Below, piece after piece: positions 1-8,697 of a DNA stretch of 64,000 bases (its first letter is position 1; every line of letters begins with the position of its first letter). A program made the position numbers and the translations under genes. The notes under the pieces were generated by a model. It worked only from the letters and a program-made list of their open reading frames with translations, did not search any database and was not told where the DNA came from. Source of the DNA: Ruegeria arenilitoris (lineage in GTDB: Bacteria; Pseudomonadota; Alphaproteobacteria; Rhodobacterales; Rhodobacteraceae); contig NZ_WPYP01000012.1 of the NCBI RefSeq assembly GCF_013030985.1, positions 80,784 to 144,783 of the forward strand. Reading direction: 5' to 3'.

Positions 1-678
1 AAGCGCCAGCGCGCCGCCCGTCCCGGTTCCGAACAGCGCACGGTATTCCGGGGCCGAGGCCACGACGGCGGGCGACCCTTCGCAGCACACGTGGCCGTTC
101 AGGCAGATCACCCGGTCCGAAGCACTCATGACCACATGCAATTCGTGGCTGATCATCAGAATGGCACATCCGGTTTCGCGGCGCACATCTTCGATCTGGC
201 GATAAAACGCTGCCGATCCCGGTTGATCCAGACCCTGGGTCGCCTCGTCCAATAACAGGACCTCAGGCCGATTGATCAGAGCGCGCGCCAATAGCACCCT
301 CTGAAACTGCCCGCCGGACAATTGTGACATCTGGCGCTGCAAAAGATCAGGCACGCCCGCCGTTTCAAGCGCCTGTGCGCAGCTTTTGCGTGAAACACGG
401 TGAGTCAAACCCATGAAGCGCTCGACCGAAATTGGCAGGGTCGGGTCGATATGCAGTTTTTGCGGAACATATCCGATCTTCAGACCAGGCTTGAGGGACA
501 CTTTCCCGACGGATGGCTTGGTCGCACCGATGATCGCCCGTAACAGGCTGGTCTTGCCGGACCCGTTTGGGCCGACAATCGTCACGATCTCTCCGGGCTC
601 AATTGCCATGTCCACATGACGCAGAACGGTATTTGCGCCGTAGCGCACGCTGAGGTTCTCAACGGTGATCAGGGTCAT
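1..678 (-). CDS. znuC: zinc ABC transporter ATP-binding protein ZnuC (C-terminal end beyond window)
   Basis: This is the ATPase subunit of the high-affinity zinc importer; it would drive zinc uptake from the periplasm with ZnuA and an integral-membrane ZnuB. The first 226 codons are present. The Walker A motif GPNGSGKT lies at residues 36-43, the ABC signature reads LSGGQFQRV, and Walker B reads LLLDEA, followed by the H-loop histidine of SHELH. Only the last few tens of residues of a roughly 250-residue protein are missing. The ATG lies 2 nt after the zur stop codon, so zur and znuC are co-transcribed leftward. The zinc assignment, rather than manganese, rests on the neighbouring zur and the His-rich znuA. 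Confidence 0.9.
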   Translation of the reverse strand, partial: MTLITVENLSVRYGANTVLRHVDMAIEPGEIVTIVGPNGSGKTSLLRAIIGATKPSVGKVSLKPGLKIGYVPQKLHIDPTLPISVERFMGLTHRVSRKSCAQALETAGVPDLLQRQMSQLSGGQFQRVLLARALINRPEVLLLDEATQGLDQPGSAAFYRQIEDVRRETGCAILMISHELHVVMSASDRVICLNGHVCCEGSPAVVASAPEYRALFGTGTGGALAL

Positions 679-680
679 CT

Positions 681-1193
681 CTACGCCTTTTTGGTGCAGT
701 CGGGGCAGATTCCCTCGGCTTCTACAACCGTTCGCTCGATCTCGAAACCCGCCGCACGCGCCGCCGCGCCAAGGACGCCCTTGGCCGGAGCGGACTGAGC
801 CTCGGCCACCGCATCGCATTTTCTGCAGATCATAAAGGCCGGGGAATGCGCAGCACCGGGATGCGAGCAGGCGACAAACGCGTTCAAACGTTCGATCTTG
901 TGCACGAACCCGTTCTGGACAAGGAAATCAAGCGCGCGATAGGCGACTGGCGGTTGGGACCCAAACCCTTCATCCCGCAAACGATCAAGGATGGCATAGG
1001 CGCCTAGCGCCCGATGCTCCTGCAGCAACATCTCCAGAACCTTGCGTCGAACCGGGGTCAGACGCAGCCCTTCCTCTTTGCACCGAGCTCCCGCCGTGGC
1101 CAGCGCAGTTTGGACGCAATGTTCGTGATCATGTTTCTGGAACCCAACCGGGGCCGTATCGTCGACCGGAATGGGGTGCGTGTCACTTGTCAT
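681..1193 (-). CDS. zur: Fur-family zinc uptake regulator Zur
   Basis: This is a cytoplasmic DNA-binding repressor that senses zinc. The product of about 170 residues has the Fur winged-helix region (LTPVRRKVLEMLL) followed by the dimerisation domain with two structural CxxC pairs (CRKC and CPDC) and an H/D/C-rich N-terminus. I chose the ATG at 1193. The reading frame stays open to 1289, but that would run the gene through the shared promoter region and into znuA, so the upstream Met codons are unlikely starts. The gene is divergent from znuA and sits immediately before znuC. In Fur-family neighbourhoods this arrangement is typical of Zur, which represses the uptake genes when zinc is sufficient. 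Confidence 0.88.
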   Translation of the reverse strand: MTSDTHPIPVDDTAPVGFQKHDHEHCVQTALATAGARCKEEGLRLTPVRRKVLEMLLQEHRALGAYAILDRLRDEGFGSQPPVAYRALDFLVQNGFVHKIERLNAFVACSHPGAAHSPAFMICRKCDAVAEAQSAPAKGVLGAAARAAGFEIERTVVEAEGICPDCTKKA

Positions 1194-1223
1194 GTTATTC
1201 CATATCATGTATGCGGCTCGTAA

Positions 1224-1238
1224 CGTTATAAAATCACA
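1224..1238 (+). promoter_or_regulatory. candidate Zur operator upstream of znuA
   Basis: CGTTATAAAATCACA lies in the short zur-znuA divergent region, 11 nt before the znuA ATG. It shares GTTA-N5-TCACA with the 15-mer at 2468-2482 in front of the first COG0523 gene, and both resemble the AT-rich GTTAT/ATAAC pattern of proteobacterial Zur boxes. An 8-bp palindrome TAACGTTA (1221-1228) overlaps its left arm. The assignment is by comparison and position only. Confidence 0.5.
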
Positions 1239-1249
1239 CAGAGGGTCTG

Positions 1250-2320
1250 ATGTCCAGAAAGCTTCTCCCAGTATCGATTTCGGCTGCACTTATGGGTGGA
1301 ACGGCCATGGCGGATGTTCCGAACGTCGCAGTCGATATCGCGCCGGTTCATTCGCTGGTGACCCGGGTCATGGAGGGTGTTGGGTCACCGAATCTGATTG
1401 TTCCGCCCGGTGCCTCGCCGCATGAATACAACCTGCGCCCCTCGGAAGCTGCTGCATTGCAAGAGGCCGATCTGGTGTTCTGGATCGGTGAAGACCTGAC
1501 GCCGTGGATGGAAGGTGCAATGGAAACGCTGGCCGGTGGCGCAACCGTCACGTCATTGCTGGAATCGGACGGAACAGTTCGTCTGGATTTCCGTGAAAAT
1601 GCCCTGTTCGAGGCGCATGAACATGGGGACGAAGACGACCATGGGCATGAGGAACATGCTGAAGGTGAGGACCATGACGACCACGATCATGAGGAGCATG
1701 CCGAAGACAAGGATCATGACGAAGAGCACACGCATGAAGACGAGGATCACGAAAAGCATGACGATCATGGCCACGAAGATCACGCCGACCACGAAGAGCA
1801 TGAACATGGCGACCATGATCCCCACGCCTGGCTGTCTCCGGCAAATGCAGAAACCTGGCTGAACCTGATCGCGGCGCAACTATCGGCCGCCGACCCAGAC
1901 AACGCGGGCGCGTATTTTGCAAACGCTGCCGCCGCGCGTGATGAGATGGCAACGCTGTCGGCCGAGGTTGCCGAGACATTGGAGCCTGTTCGCGGTGGCA
2001 GCTTCATCGTGTTTCACGACGCCTACCAGTATTTCGAGAACGCGTTTGATTTCCCGGCATCGGGCGCAATATCGATCAGTGACGCAGCCGACCCAAGCCC
2101 GGCGCGCATTGCCGAGATTCAGGCGCGCATCCGCGAAGAGGGCGTCGATTGCGTGTTGGCAGAACCGCAGTTCAACGCTGGAATTGTGGACACCGTGCTG
2201 GACGGGACCGAAGCCAAAACCGGCGTGATAGATCCGCTCGGGTCCGATCTTGAACCCGGCGCGGCGCTGTACCCGCAAGTCATCCGCAACATGGCCAAGA
2301 CACTGGCCGATTGCCTGTAA
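1250..2320 (+). CDS. znuA: periplasmic zinc-binding protein ZnuA
   Basis: This is the solute-binding component of the zinc ABC importer. The 356-residue product begins with a Sec signal peptide ending around ALMGGTAMA-DV. Cluster A-I folds of this type bind zinc with three His and one acidic residue; candidates here are the His in ASPHEYN, DPHAWLSP and FHDAYQYF and the Asp in VIDPLG. Between residues about 120 and 195 is an insertion of Asp/Glu/His carrying about 21 histidines, the metal-capturing loop seen in ZnuA but not in manganese-type relatives. The gene is divergent from zur. It is followed by a hairpin and then by a second zinc-stress transcription unit. Confidence 0.92.
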   Translation: MSRKLLPVSISAALMGGTAMADVPNVAVDIAPVHSLVTRVMEGVGSPNLIVPPGASPHEYNLRPSEAAALQEADLVFWIGEDLTPWMEGAMETLAGGATVTSLLESDGTVRLDFRENALFEAHEHGDEDDHGHEEHAEGEDHDDHDHEEHAEDKDHDEEHTHEDEDHEKHDDHGHEDHADHEEHEHGDHDPHAWLSPANAETWLNLIAAQLSAADPDNAGAYFANAAAARDEMATLSAEVAETLEPVRGGSFIVFHDAYQYFENAFDFPASGAISISDAADPSPARIAEIQARIREEGVDCVLAEPQFNAGIVDTVLDGTEAKTGVIDPLGSDLEPGAALYPQVIRNMAKTLADCL

Positions 2321-2333
2321 TCCTTGCGAACGG

Positions 2334-2361
2334 CCCGGTCGAAATTGAAGCATCGACCGGG
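2334..2361 (+). terminator. hairpin after znuA
   Basis: A perfect 9-bp inverted repeat, CCCGGTCGA / TCGACCGGG with a 10-nt loop, begins 14 nt after the znuA stop codon. No clear T-run follows, so it may be an imperfect terminator or a processing/attenuation site between znuA and the COG0523 genes. Confidence 0.5.
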
Positions 2362-2467
2362 TCAATCACTGTTTGAGACGTTAGCGTCTCTGGTCAGCTC
2401 AACTCCGACAACTTTCCGAACAGGCCATGGTCATGATGTGGGTAGCTTGTGTTTTTCTTTCCCTTAT

Positions 2468-2482
2468 TGTTACGTTATCACA
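2468..2482 (+). promoter_or_regulatory. candidate Zur operator upstream of COG0523 genes
   Basis: TGTTACGTTATCACA is a 15-nt imperfect palindrome (arms TGTTA/TCACA) that lies 21 nt before the GTG start at 2504. It matches the znuA-upstream site at GTTA-N5-TCACA. Its position suggests that the downstream metallochaperone genes respond to the same zinc regulator. Confidence 0.5.
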
Positions 2483-2503
2483 TTATACTCAAAGGAGTGT
2501 GTA

Positions 2504-3622
2504 GTGATTTCTCACGCGGCTTACGGCACCGACCCCACCAATGACCGACGCGTACCGGTCACTGTTCTGACCGGCTTTCTCGGCGCCGGTAAAACGACGC
2601 TTCTGAACGCAGTTCTCTCAGGGACTTCTGCGGGCAAAATCGCAGTCATCGTGAATGAATTTGGCGAAGCCGGGCTGGATCACGATCTGATCGAGGCAGT
2701 CGAGGATGAGATCGTCCTGATGCAATCCGGCTGCCTTTGCTGCTCCATCCGGGGCGACTTGGCAGGGACGATTGCAGATCTGATCGAACGGCGGGACGAT
2801 GGGCTTCTGCAATTTGAGCGGATCGTCATCGAAACAACCGGGCTTGCGGACCCTGCCCCCATTCTGCAGACGTTACTTGTCGACCCCGAATTGGCGCGCA
2901 ATACCCGCTTGGATGGCCTGGTCACACTCGTCGATGCGGTCAACGGAGCTTGGACCCTGGACACCCAGTTCGAAGCCGTCTCGCAGGTCGCGATGGCGGA
3001 CCTGATCCTTCTCAGCAAAACTGATCTGGTTTCCAGGTCAGAGGCAGACGCCCTCTCGCAACGGCTGAGTGGCCTGAATCCCACCGCCCGGATCGAGCGG
3101 CCCTTGGCCGGGCAATTTGATCCGGACAAGCTCTGGGGTTTGAGCGGCCTGCGCAAGGACGTAGACCAAAGGGATGCCATTACCTGGACCACCCATGCCT
3201 TGCCCGAAGAAGACCCGTTGGCCAACCTTTCCGGGTTTTCCAAGCCAAAGGCCGCGCCTTTTGCGGGGTCACCCCATGACACGCGGATCAGTTCCGAGTC
3301 GATTGTGCTGGACGCGCCCATCAGGGATTCCACCTTTGACTACTGGCTGGACTCACTGATCGCGCTCAAAGGCCCGGACATTTTGCGCGTCAAAGGCATC
3401 GTCTTTCTTCAGGGCATCGATGTGCCCTTCGTATTTCACGGTGTGCAGCACGTTTTCGACCCGCCCGTGCCGTTGAATAACTGGATCGGGGATGACCGCC
3501 GCTCGCGCATTGTGGTCATCGCCCGTGATCTCAGCCGTCCCGAATTGCAGCGCAGCCTCGACATGCTGCGTGCGCATCAACCCAAATCCGCCATGAAAGA
3601 AGAGTTTCAGAGCCATGACTGA
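2504..3622 (+). CDS. COG0523 / CobW-family zinc metallochaperone GTPase (first copy)
   Basis: This G3E-family P-loop GTPase is predicted to deliver zinc to client enzymes during scarcity. The 372-residue protein has Walker [10 protein letters not shown] at about residues 24-32, the family CxCC metal motif (GCLCC, Cys 77, 79, 80), a Walker B region ending in ETTGLADP, a guanine-specificity motif in LSKTDL, and the CobW C-terminal domain. The reading frame extends back to 2324, but AAAGGAG (2491-2497) sits 6 nt before GTG at 2504, giving an N-terminus ISHAAYGTD, so this start is preferred. Its 3' end overlaps the next GTPase gene by 8 nt. Family membership is certain; zinc specificity is inferred from znuA/zur and the operator-like site. 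Confidence 0.88.
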   Translation: MISHAAYGTDPTNDRRVPVTVLTGFLGAGKTTLLNAVLSGTSAGKIAVIVNEFGEAGLDHDLIEAVEDEIVLMQSGCLCCSIRGDLAGTIADLIERRDDGLLQFERIVIETTGLADPAPILQTLLVDPELARNTRLDGLVTLVDAVNGAWTLDTQFEAVSQVAMADLILLSKTDLVSRSEADALSQRLSGLNPTARIERPLAGQFDPDKLWGLSGLRKDVDQRDAITWTTHALPEEDPLANLSGFSKPKAAPFAGSPHDTRISSESIVLDAPIRDSTFDYWLDSLIALKGPDILRVKGIVFLQGIDVPFVFHGVQHVFDPPVPLNNWIGDDRRSRIVVIARDLSRPELQRSLDMLRAHQPKSAMKEEFQSHD

Positions 3623-4829
3623 TACCCGTCTTCCCGTCACCGTCCTGTCCGGCTTTCTCGGGGCTGGCAAAACCACCCTTCTGAACCGGGTTCTGAACAA
3701 TCGCGAAGGTCGGCGTGTTGCCGTCATCGTCAACGACATGTCCGAAGTGAATATCGATGCCGATCTGGTGCGCGCCGAAACCGAGCTGAGCCGCACCGAC
3801 GAGACGCTGGTTGAGATGTCGAACGGCTGCATCTGCTGCACACTGCGCGACGACCTGCTGGACGAAGTGCGGCGGCTGGCGGCAGAAGGCCGGTTCGACT
3901 ATCTGCTGATCGAGTCCACGGGCATCTCGGAACCCCTTCCCGTCGCGGCAACCTTCGACTTTCGAGACGAAGATGGGCAGAGCCTGTCGGACGTTGCCCG
4001 CCTTGATACGATGGTTACGGTCGTCGATGCCGTGAACTTGCTAAAGGACTTCTCAAGCCATGACTTCCTGCACGATCGCGGCGAGACGATCGGAGAAGGC
4101 GATGAGCGGACGCTGGTTCATCTGCTGACGGACCAGATCGAGTTCGCCGACGTCGTCATTCTGAACAAGATTGACGATGCGGGACCGGACCGAACCGATG
4201 CTGCGCGAAAAATCATCCGCAGCCTGAACGCGGACGCCAAGATCATCGAAACAAACCACTCCGATGTTGACGCCGACGCTATTCTGAACACCGGGTTGTT
4301 CGATTTCGAAGCCGCCCATCAGCATCCGATGTGGGCGAAAGAGCTGTATGGCTTTGCCGATCATGTGCCGGAAACCGAGGAATACGGCGTTGCGTCTTTT
4401 GTTTACCGCGCCCGCCGGCCGTTTGAGCCCGAAAAGATTCTGGCCCTGCTGAACGGCGACTTGCCCGGTGTAATCCGGGCAAAGGGGCATTTCTGGATTG
4501 CAACGCGGCCCCAATGGGTCGCGGAGTTCTCATTGGCCGGTGCGCTGTCGAGCATTCAGCCAATCGGGACATGGTGGGCCTCCGTGCCCGAAACCCGGTG
4601 GCCTGAACACCCCTCGGTCCTTGACTACATCAAACAGCACTGGGCAGAGCCATGGGGCGACCGGCGGCAAGTGATTGTCTTTATCGGCGCGGGCATTGAT
4701 TGGCCTGTTCTCAAATCGCGGCTCGATGCCTGCTTGCTGCCCGAGACCGTCGCGCCCAGCCCAGACGCTCTACCCACGGACCTGCCGGACCCGTTCCCGA
4801 TCTGGCGCAGGGTGGAGGACGCCGCGTGA
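3615..4829 (+). CDS. COG0523 / ZigA-type zinc metallochaperone GTPase (second copy)
   Basis: This second G3E GTPase, 404 residues long, is translated in an overlapping frame with the first. Walker A (GFLGAGKTT) starts at residue 13 and the metal motif GCICC places Cys at 72, 74 and 75. Its longer C-terminal domain ([13 protein letters not shown] and [12 protein letters not shown]) resembles the ZigA/YciC branch known from zinc starvation, rather than cobalamin-pathway CobW. The TGA at 4827-4829 overlaps the GTG of the DUF1826 gene. Two different COG0523 proteins in one operon suggest different client proteins. Confidence 0.88.
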   Translation: MTDTRLPVTVLSGFLGAGKTTLLNRVLNNREGRRVAVIVNDMSEVNIDADLVRAETELSRTDETLVEMSNGCICCTLRDDLLDEVRRLAAEGRFDYLLIESTGISEPLPVAATFDFRDEDGQSLSDVARLDTMVTVVDAVNLLKDFSSHDFLHDRGETIGEGDERTLVHLLTDQIEFADVVILNKIDDAGPDRTDAARKIIRSLNADAKIIETNHSDVDADAILNTGLFDFEAAHQHPMWAKELYGFADHVPETEEYGVASFVYRARRPFEPEKILALLNGDLPGVIRAKGHFWIATRPQWVAEFSLAGALSSIQPIGTWWASVPETRWPEHPSVLDYIKQHWAEPWGDRRQVIVFIGAGIDWPVLKSRLDACLLPETVAPSPDALPTDLPDPFPIWRRVEDAA

Positions 4830-5461
4830 GCTTGGTTCGGGCAGAATTGAAGAGCGCAGCGGTGGGTGTCGGTGTTGCCGACACATTGAACGGGTTGGCA
4901 AAGATTGAAATGCCGGGATGCGCGGCAACGATCTGGCGGCGCCAGCTGAGTTCAGAGTTTCAGGCATGGATCGACGCGCTTGATCCATCGCAGTTGCCAA
5001 CCGCACGGCTTGTTCTGCGCCCCGGGGCCATCCCAAGTGCCATGCAGCATCTGTGCGACATTGCAGGCATGGAAGACACGGCAGAACGCAGCTGGTTCGA
5101 AAACGATATCTCCGATTTGGCAGCGCGGTTCGCCAAGATGATGCGCGTGCCATTTCTGCGCCTTCGGCTGGACGCGATCAACACCAACGCTTGTCGGAAA
5201 TTCCACATTGATGCCATCTATGCACGCCTGATCTGCACCTATCGGGGCACTGGCACGCAATACGGGATTTCGACTGATGGCGAAGACCCAAAGCGAATTT
5301 TCACCGTCCCGACCGGCGCACCGATGGTCATGCGCGGCACGCTTTGGCCGCAGGACCCGCCAGCGGGCTTGGTACACCGCTCACCACCGATCGCGGGCAC
5401 GGGAGAAACGCGCCTGGTTCTTGTTCTGGATCCAATTTTTGACATCGAAGAGGGCGACTGA
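4826..5461 (+). CDS. DUF1826 domain-containing protein
   Basis: This protein of about 211 residues belongs to the DUF1826 family, whose function is not established. The reading frame is open from 4700, but GTG at 4826 overlaps the preceding TGA as GTGA and gives the family's usual length, so I use that start. Seen in the sequence: a conserved core ([35 protein letters not shown]) with a His and Cys that could bind metal, and no signal peptide or membrane segment. DUF1826 genes sit beside zinc-stress COG0523 genes, so a role in zinc-limited metabolism is plausible but inferred only from context. Confidence 0.8.
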   Translation: MSLVRAELKSAAVGVGVADTLNGLAKIEMPGCAATIWRRQLSSEFQAWIDALDPSQLPTARLVLRPGAIPSAMQHLCDIAGMEDTAERSWFENDISDLAARFAKMMRVPFLRLRLDAINTNACRKFHIDAIYARLICTYRGTGTQYGISTDGEDPKRIFTVPTGAPMVMRGTLWPQDPPAGLVHRSPPIAGTGETRLVLVLDPIFDIEEGD

Positions 5462-5715
5462 TGGGCCGCAATCTTGGTCAGACAAATCTGCGGAAACGGC
5501 GCCGCCGAGAAGATCCGATGCGCGAGTTCGACCGCCTTCCCCCAGTTTTGCGCGCATGGGTGGCGCAGGCCGCCCTGCCCTGGCGTCCACGCTCGGTTCT
5601 GCGCGCCTATAACAATGCGCTGGCCCGAACGGGCGACCAAAGGCACGCGCTGGATGAACTCAGACGCCTCGAGTCTTTGCAATTGGCGAAAGACGCCAGA
5701 GCAGCAGTCATGTGA
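5461..5715 (+). CDS. DUF6525 family small protein
   Basis: This is an 84-residue basic, soluble protein with the recognisable pattern NLRKRRR...PMREFDRLPPVLRAW and an Arg-rich C-terminal helix (ARTGDQRHALDELRRLES). Such proteins are small conserved hypotheticals of Rhodobacterales. Its ATG uses the last base of the preceding TGA, so it ends the zinc-stress operon by translational coupling. No function is known. Confidence 0.7.
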   Translation: MGRNLGQTNLRKRRRREDPMREFDRLPPVLRAWVAQAALPWRPRSVLRAYNNALARTGDQRHALDELRRLESLQLAKDARAAVM

Positions 5716-5777
5716 TCTCGGTCGGTAAGTTGTGCCAAGCTGACTTTCAAAACCGTCCTTGGTGAATCTCTGCGTTG

Positions 5778-6080
5778 CTACCTGTACAATTGCCGCGATT
5801 CGATGAATGCATCGATCTGGGGCAGCACGCCGAGCACCTTTTCTACCACCCGCCGGACCGAGGTCAGATCGGCCAGGTCCATCAGGATGGACCGGACATC
5901 CGCATCGGCGCCTTCGTCCTTTTTCAGCTGTGCGAAGGTGGTCTCGGATTTGGGCGCGATGCGGTTCAGCATCACAACGGCCGCGCCTTTGGACAGAAGG
6001 ATTTTGGTCTCTTTATAACCAGCGCCGGCATTGGCACCGGTGCTCACATTAGTTTTGCCGGTCAGGTCTCCTACACGCAC
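5778..6080 (-). pseudogene. truncated short-chain dehydrogenase/reductase remnant
   Basis: The 100-residue frame starts like a classical SDR: a nucleotide-binding TGxxxGxG-type motif (TGANAGAGY) at about residues 14-22, a beta-strand GAAVVMLNR, and a DLADLTSVRRVVE segment typical of the DxxD/T region. It then loses homology at FIESRQLYR and stops. The NNAG and YxxxK catalytic parts, about 150 residues, are missing. It is therefore a 5' remnant of an SDR of the oxidoreductase/retinol-dehydrogenase type. It lies in a patch with two other gene fragments. Confidence 0.65.
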
Positions 6081-6181
6081 AGGGGTCCAGCCTTTTGGGG
6101 CCGAAAGGAATTGTCTTCGCTATTGTCATGATCATTCGACTTCCGGTGGCGCTGGCAAGTCCGCCTACCAAAGCGTTTCAG

Positions 6182-6319
6182 TTACGCGATTGCGGTACGG
6201 TGCTTATTGAAGAAGGCATCCACGATCTCGACCATTTAGGCGATGTACTCGGGAATGTCGTAGAGGCTCACAAGGCTTGCACCGGCAACCTCGTGGAACT
6301 GATGCTCCGAGGTTACACA
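6182..6319 (-). pseudogene. C-terminal remnant of an alpha/beta hydrolase
   Basis: Minus-strand translation reads EVAGASLVSLYDIPEYIA, stop, MVEIVDAFFNKH. This matches the C-terminal pattern of COG1073-type alpha/beta hydrolases, in which the catalytic His lies in a VxGAxHVxLYDxPEYV-like stretch. Here the His position reads Leu and a TAA interrupts the helix. No upstream hydrolase body is visible, so the gene has been deleted down to its last 45 codons. Confidence 0.45.
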
Positions 6320-6354
6320 GTCATAATACGCCTTGGTACAGATTGCCGCTTCGA

Positions 6355-6498
6355 GACCAGTTTATCGCGGCGCGGCATGATTTCACGGATGACGACTACA
6401 TGGGCCTGAACCGGATCGTGATGACCGAATACCTGCGCGACGTTGAATTGGCCCGGCGCGTGTTTACGCGAGCGGAAATGAGCAAAAACCCTGTGTGA
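6355..6498 (+). pseudogene. C-terminal remnant of a TetR-family regulator
   Basis: The plus-strand segment reads DFTDDDYMGLNRIVMTEY followed by LRDVELARRVF and ends at AEMSKNPV. This is the pattern of the C-terminal ligand domain of some TetR/AcrR repressors. The DNA-binding N-terminus is absent upstream and there is no credible start codon. With the SDR and hydrolase fragments it may represent the ruins of a regulator-plus-enzymes locus. Confidence 0.45.
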
Positions 6499-6652
6499 AG
6501 CATCCTTTCCGGCGCTATCTAAACCGGGCCTCTTCGGAAGGTTGACCGAATATGCAACCGCTTTGCCGACCGCAGGCGCAAAGGTGTTTTTCTTCTGGCC
6601 AAAGCTCCTTGTTGGGTAGGACAGCCCAAGGGACACGTCAAATGTGCTGAGA

Positions 6653-7663
6653 TTACAGCTCGCGTGATCGCGGTGAAGTGGCCCAACCCGAACGGATATC
6701 ATTATGGAAGGAGTGTGGGAACGGGATCATTCTGTTCGCCTCTTCATCCCAAAGCCGCCACCGCAAACATTCAACGGACTCTCTGAGCCCGATGGCCGCG
6801 CTGTTCCAATTCTGGGCGATTGCCGCATTGCATTCCTTCAGGCGATAGCACGGGATTTTCGCGTTGTAGTGGTGCAGATCATGAAACCCAAAATTCAAGA
6901 GCACAAAGTCGACGAGAACCCCCAACCGCAACGAGCTTGCACCGTTCAATGCCGCAGCATGAGCGTTTTTTTCGCCCGTGTCCCGCCAATAGGTTTCCTC
7001 GAAATTGTGGCCGACATAGACGACAAAAATGCCAAAGCTACCGGCAAAAACACTTCCGAGGATCAGGGTAAAAAACGCCCACCACCCCAGGAATTTGACC
7101 ACCAGAAACCAGAAGCCAAACATAGCAATGTTCTGCAACAGCACGTCCCGGACACCGACTTTCAGCGTGTTTCTGGGCCAGCGGTACTGCACAAAATAAA
7201 CCAGCAACGGCCCTAGAAGGAACAACGTGACCGGATGCCTGTAGATGCGATAGATCAGCTTCTTGGAAATGGGCGCGGCTTCGTATTCGCGCCGTGTCAT
7301 CACATAAACCTCGTGGACATCCCGGTGCTTTAAGTCTCCGAGATGCTGATGGTGCAGATTGTGATTGTACCTCAGAACGCTGTGCGCAATGCCCGAGAAA
7401 ATCGAAAGGCAGTTGCCCAGAAGATCGTTCAGCTTTCGGCTGGAGAAATAGCTGTAATGCCCACAATCGTGTTGGATAGAATAAAGCCTCAGAATTCCTG
7501 CGCCAAAAAGCAATGCACCACCAAACAGCGCCAGCCAGGAACCGGGAAAGGCGGCGGGAACGCCCAGCCCAAGCGCAACGATGACCACACTGATCGCAAG
7601 GGCTTTGCAGGCCGACCAATCGTCTGCTCGTGCAAATTCACGCGGAACTTTGATCGAGTTCAT
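6653..7663 (-). CDS. membrane fatty acid desaturase
   Basis: This integral-membrane di-iron fatty acid desaturase is 336 residues long. The three His boxes are HDCGH (65-69), HNLHH (101-105) and HDLHH (261-265), which ligate the iron pair. Hydrophobic spans at about 22-60, 144-160 and 176-220 give the usual hairpin topology. It would introduce a double bond into acyl lipid chains. The HNLHHQHLGDLKHRD pattern and the box spacing fit DesA-like delta-12/omega-3 enzymes, but regiospecificity cannot be read from the sequence. It is monocistronic, flanked by the remnant patch and a methyltransferase in the same direction. Confidence 0.85.
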   Translation of the reverse strand: MNSIKVPREFARADDWSACKALAISVVIVALGLGVPAAFPGSWLALFGGALLFGAGILRLYSIQHDCGHYSYFSSRKLNDLLGNCLSIFSGIAHSVLRYNHNLHHQHLGDLKHRDVHEVYVMTRREYEAAPISKKLIYRIYRHPVTLFLLGPLLVYFVQYRWPRNTLKVGVRDVLLQNIAMFGFWFLVVKFLGWWAFFTLILGSVFAGSFGIFVVYVGHNFEETYWRDTGEKNAHAAALNGASSLRLGVLVDFVLLNFGFHDLHHYNAKIPCYRLKECNAAIAQNWNSAAIGLRESVECLRWRLWDEEANRMIPFPHSFHNDIRSGWATSPRSREL

Positions 7664-7802
7664 TCTTAATCGCTTGTCAAAACCTGCTAATTTGAAGGCA
7701 CTTTGTCACCAACGGCCTGACCTTAGCAAGGGTCAGTCAGCTTATGGTCGTCTGGAAATACACCCGCCTTGGCACAATGACCGCCCGAACCATCCCCAAT
7801 TG

Positions 7803-8657
7803 TCACTCGGACACGCGGGAAAACTCCAAGAACATGTAGGGCTGAAGGTTCTCGCAAGGCCCAAGGCGAAACACCTGCGTAAGACCAAGAGCCTTTGCCG
7901 CGCGCCCGACCTTGTTGAACACTCCGATATGCTTCTGGAACACGGGATCGGTGTTGAACCGGTCGATCATCCGGTCCGTTATCTCGTGCCGCACACGCAA
8001 TTTCAGCTGAGACCCCGCCAGATGGCGCTTGATCTGGGACAGCTGGACAAAGTTCAGACTATTCCAAAGGCCATGCACCTCATAGGTGTTCTCGACCCAG
8101 TCAATGCGCCGCCTGAACATTCTGCCGGTCGTTGCCTTAGAACCGACAACGGGGATGTTGAAATGGGGCTCATAGGGAAAGCCATAATTGGGGCACAGCA
8201 CCAGACACCGTCCTTGTGGTGTCAGGAACCGAGGAAGCGTGTCCAGAAAGTGCCGCCAATCCGGCAGATGCTCCAGCACATTGACCAGATAGACCAGGTC
8301 ATAAGCCTTTGAGGGGTCATAATCTTCGTAGGCCGACCGATGAATTCGTGCCCCCAGCCCCTGGGCATGTTGCAGGACGCCTTCCATCGTCTCGAACCCT
8401 TCGGCAAAGGGTTCGATCCCTTCCATGTAGATGTTTGGGCTCTGTTGCCCCAGCAATGTCAGCAGGATTCCAGCGCCGCAGCCGATTTCAAGCGCGCGGG
8501 CACCCGATGGCAATGCCGAAATCTCGGGGGCCAGATTGTGATAATGGAACCGTGCAGCGCTGAGCCAGATGTCTTTCAGTGGGAAGTCGAACCTTGCGAA
8601 ATCGTCCAGAACCTCATCGATTAAAAAAGGCCTTTCTCGGCGGTTCAACGAATGCAT
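7803..8657 (-). CDS. class I SAM-dependent methyltransferase
   Basis: This is a 284-residue soluble methyltransferase. Motif I reads LEIGCGAGILL, with post-I EGIEPF and the NVLEHLPD segment typical of Methyltransf_11/23 proteins; the acceptor is unknown. I chose the ATG at 8657 (MHSLNRRERP). The frame is open to 8753, but the longer form would overlap the start of the divergent DUF5765 gene, which leaves a 40-nt divergent spacer when the shorter start is used. The C-terminal part (GRMFRRRIDWVENTYEVHG) is not informative. Confidence 0.8.
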   Translation of the reverse strand: MHSLNRRERPFLIDEVLDDFARFDFPLKDIWLSAARFHYHNLAPEISALPSGARALEIGCGAGILLTLLGQQSPNIYMEGIEPFAEGFETMEGVLQHAQGLGARIHRSAYEDYDPSKAYDLVYLVNVLEHLPDWRHFLDTLPRFLTPQGRCLVLCPNYGFPYEPHFNIPVVGSKATTGRMFRRRIDWVENTYEVHGLWNSLNFVQLSQIKRHLAGSQLKLRVRHEITDRMIDRFNTDPVFQKHIGVFNKVGRAAKALGLTQVFRLGPCENLQPYMFLEFSRVSE

Positions 8658-8697
8658 ACTGATCCCGACATGATTAGTTTCGGAAATTGATAGAACA

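Noticed and set aside
1609..1840. possible tandem DNA repeat in znuA
   Set aside because: The repetition is at amino-acid level (Asp, Glu, His); the DNA units are irregular and fit a coding low-complexity loop.
1548..1979. minus-strand frames opposite the znuA His-rich segment
   Set aside because: They reflect the repetitive GAC/CAT/GAA codons of the acidic His loop; one looks hydrophobic only because antisense His/Asp/Glu codons read Met/Val/Phe.
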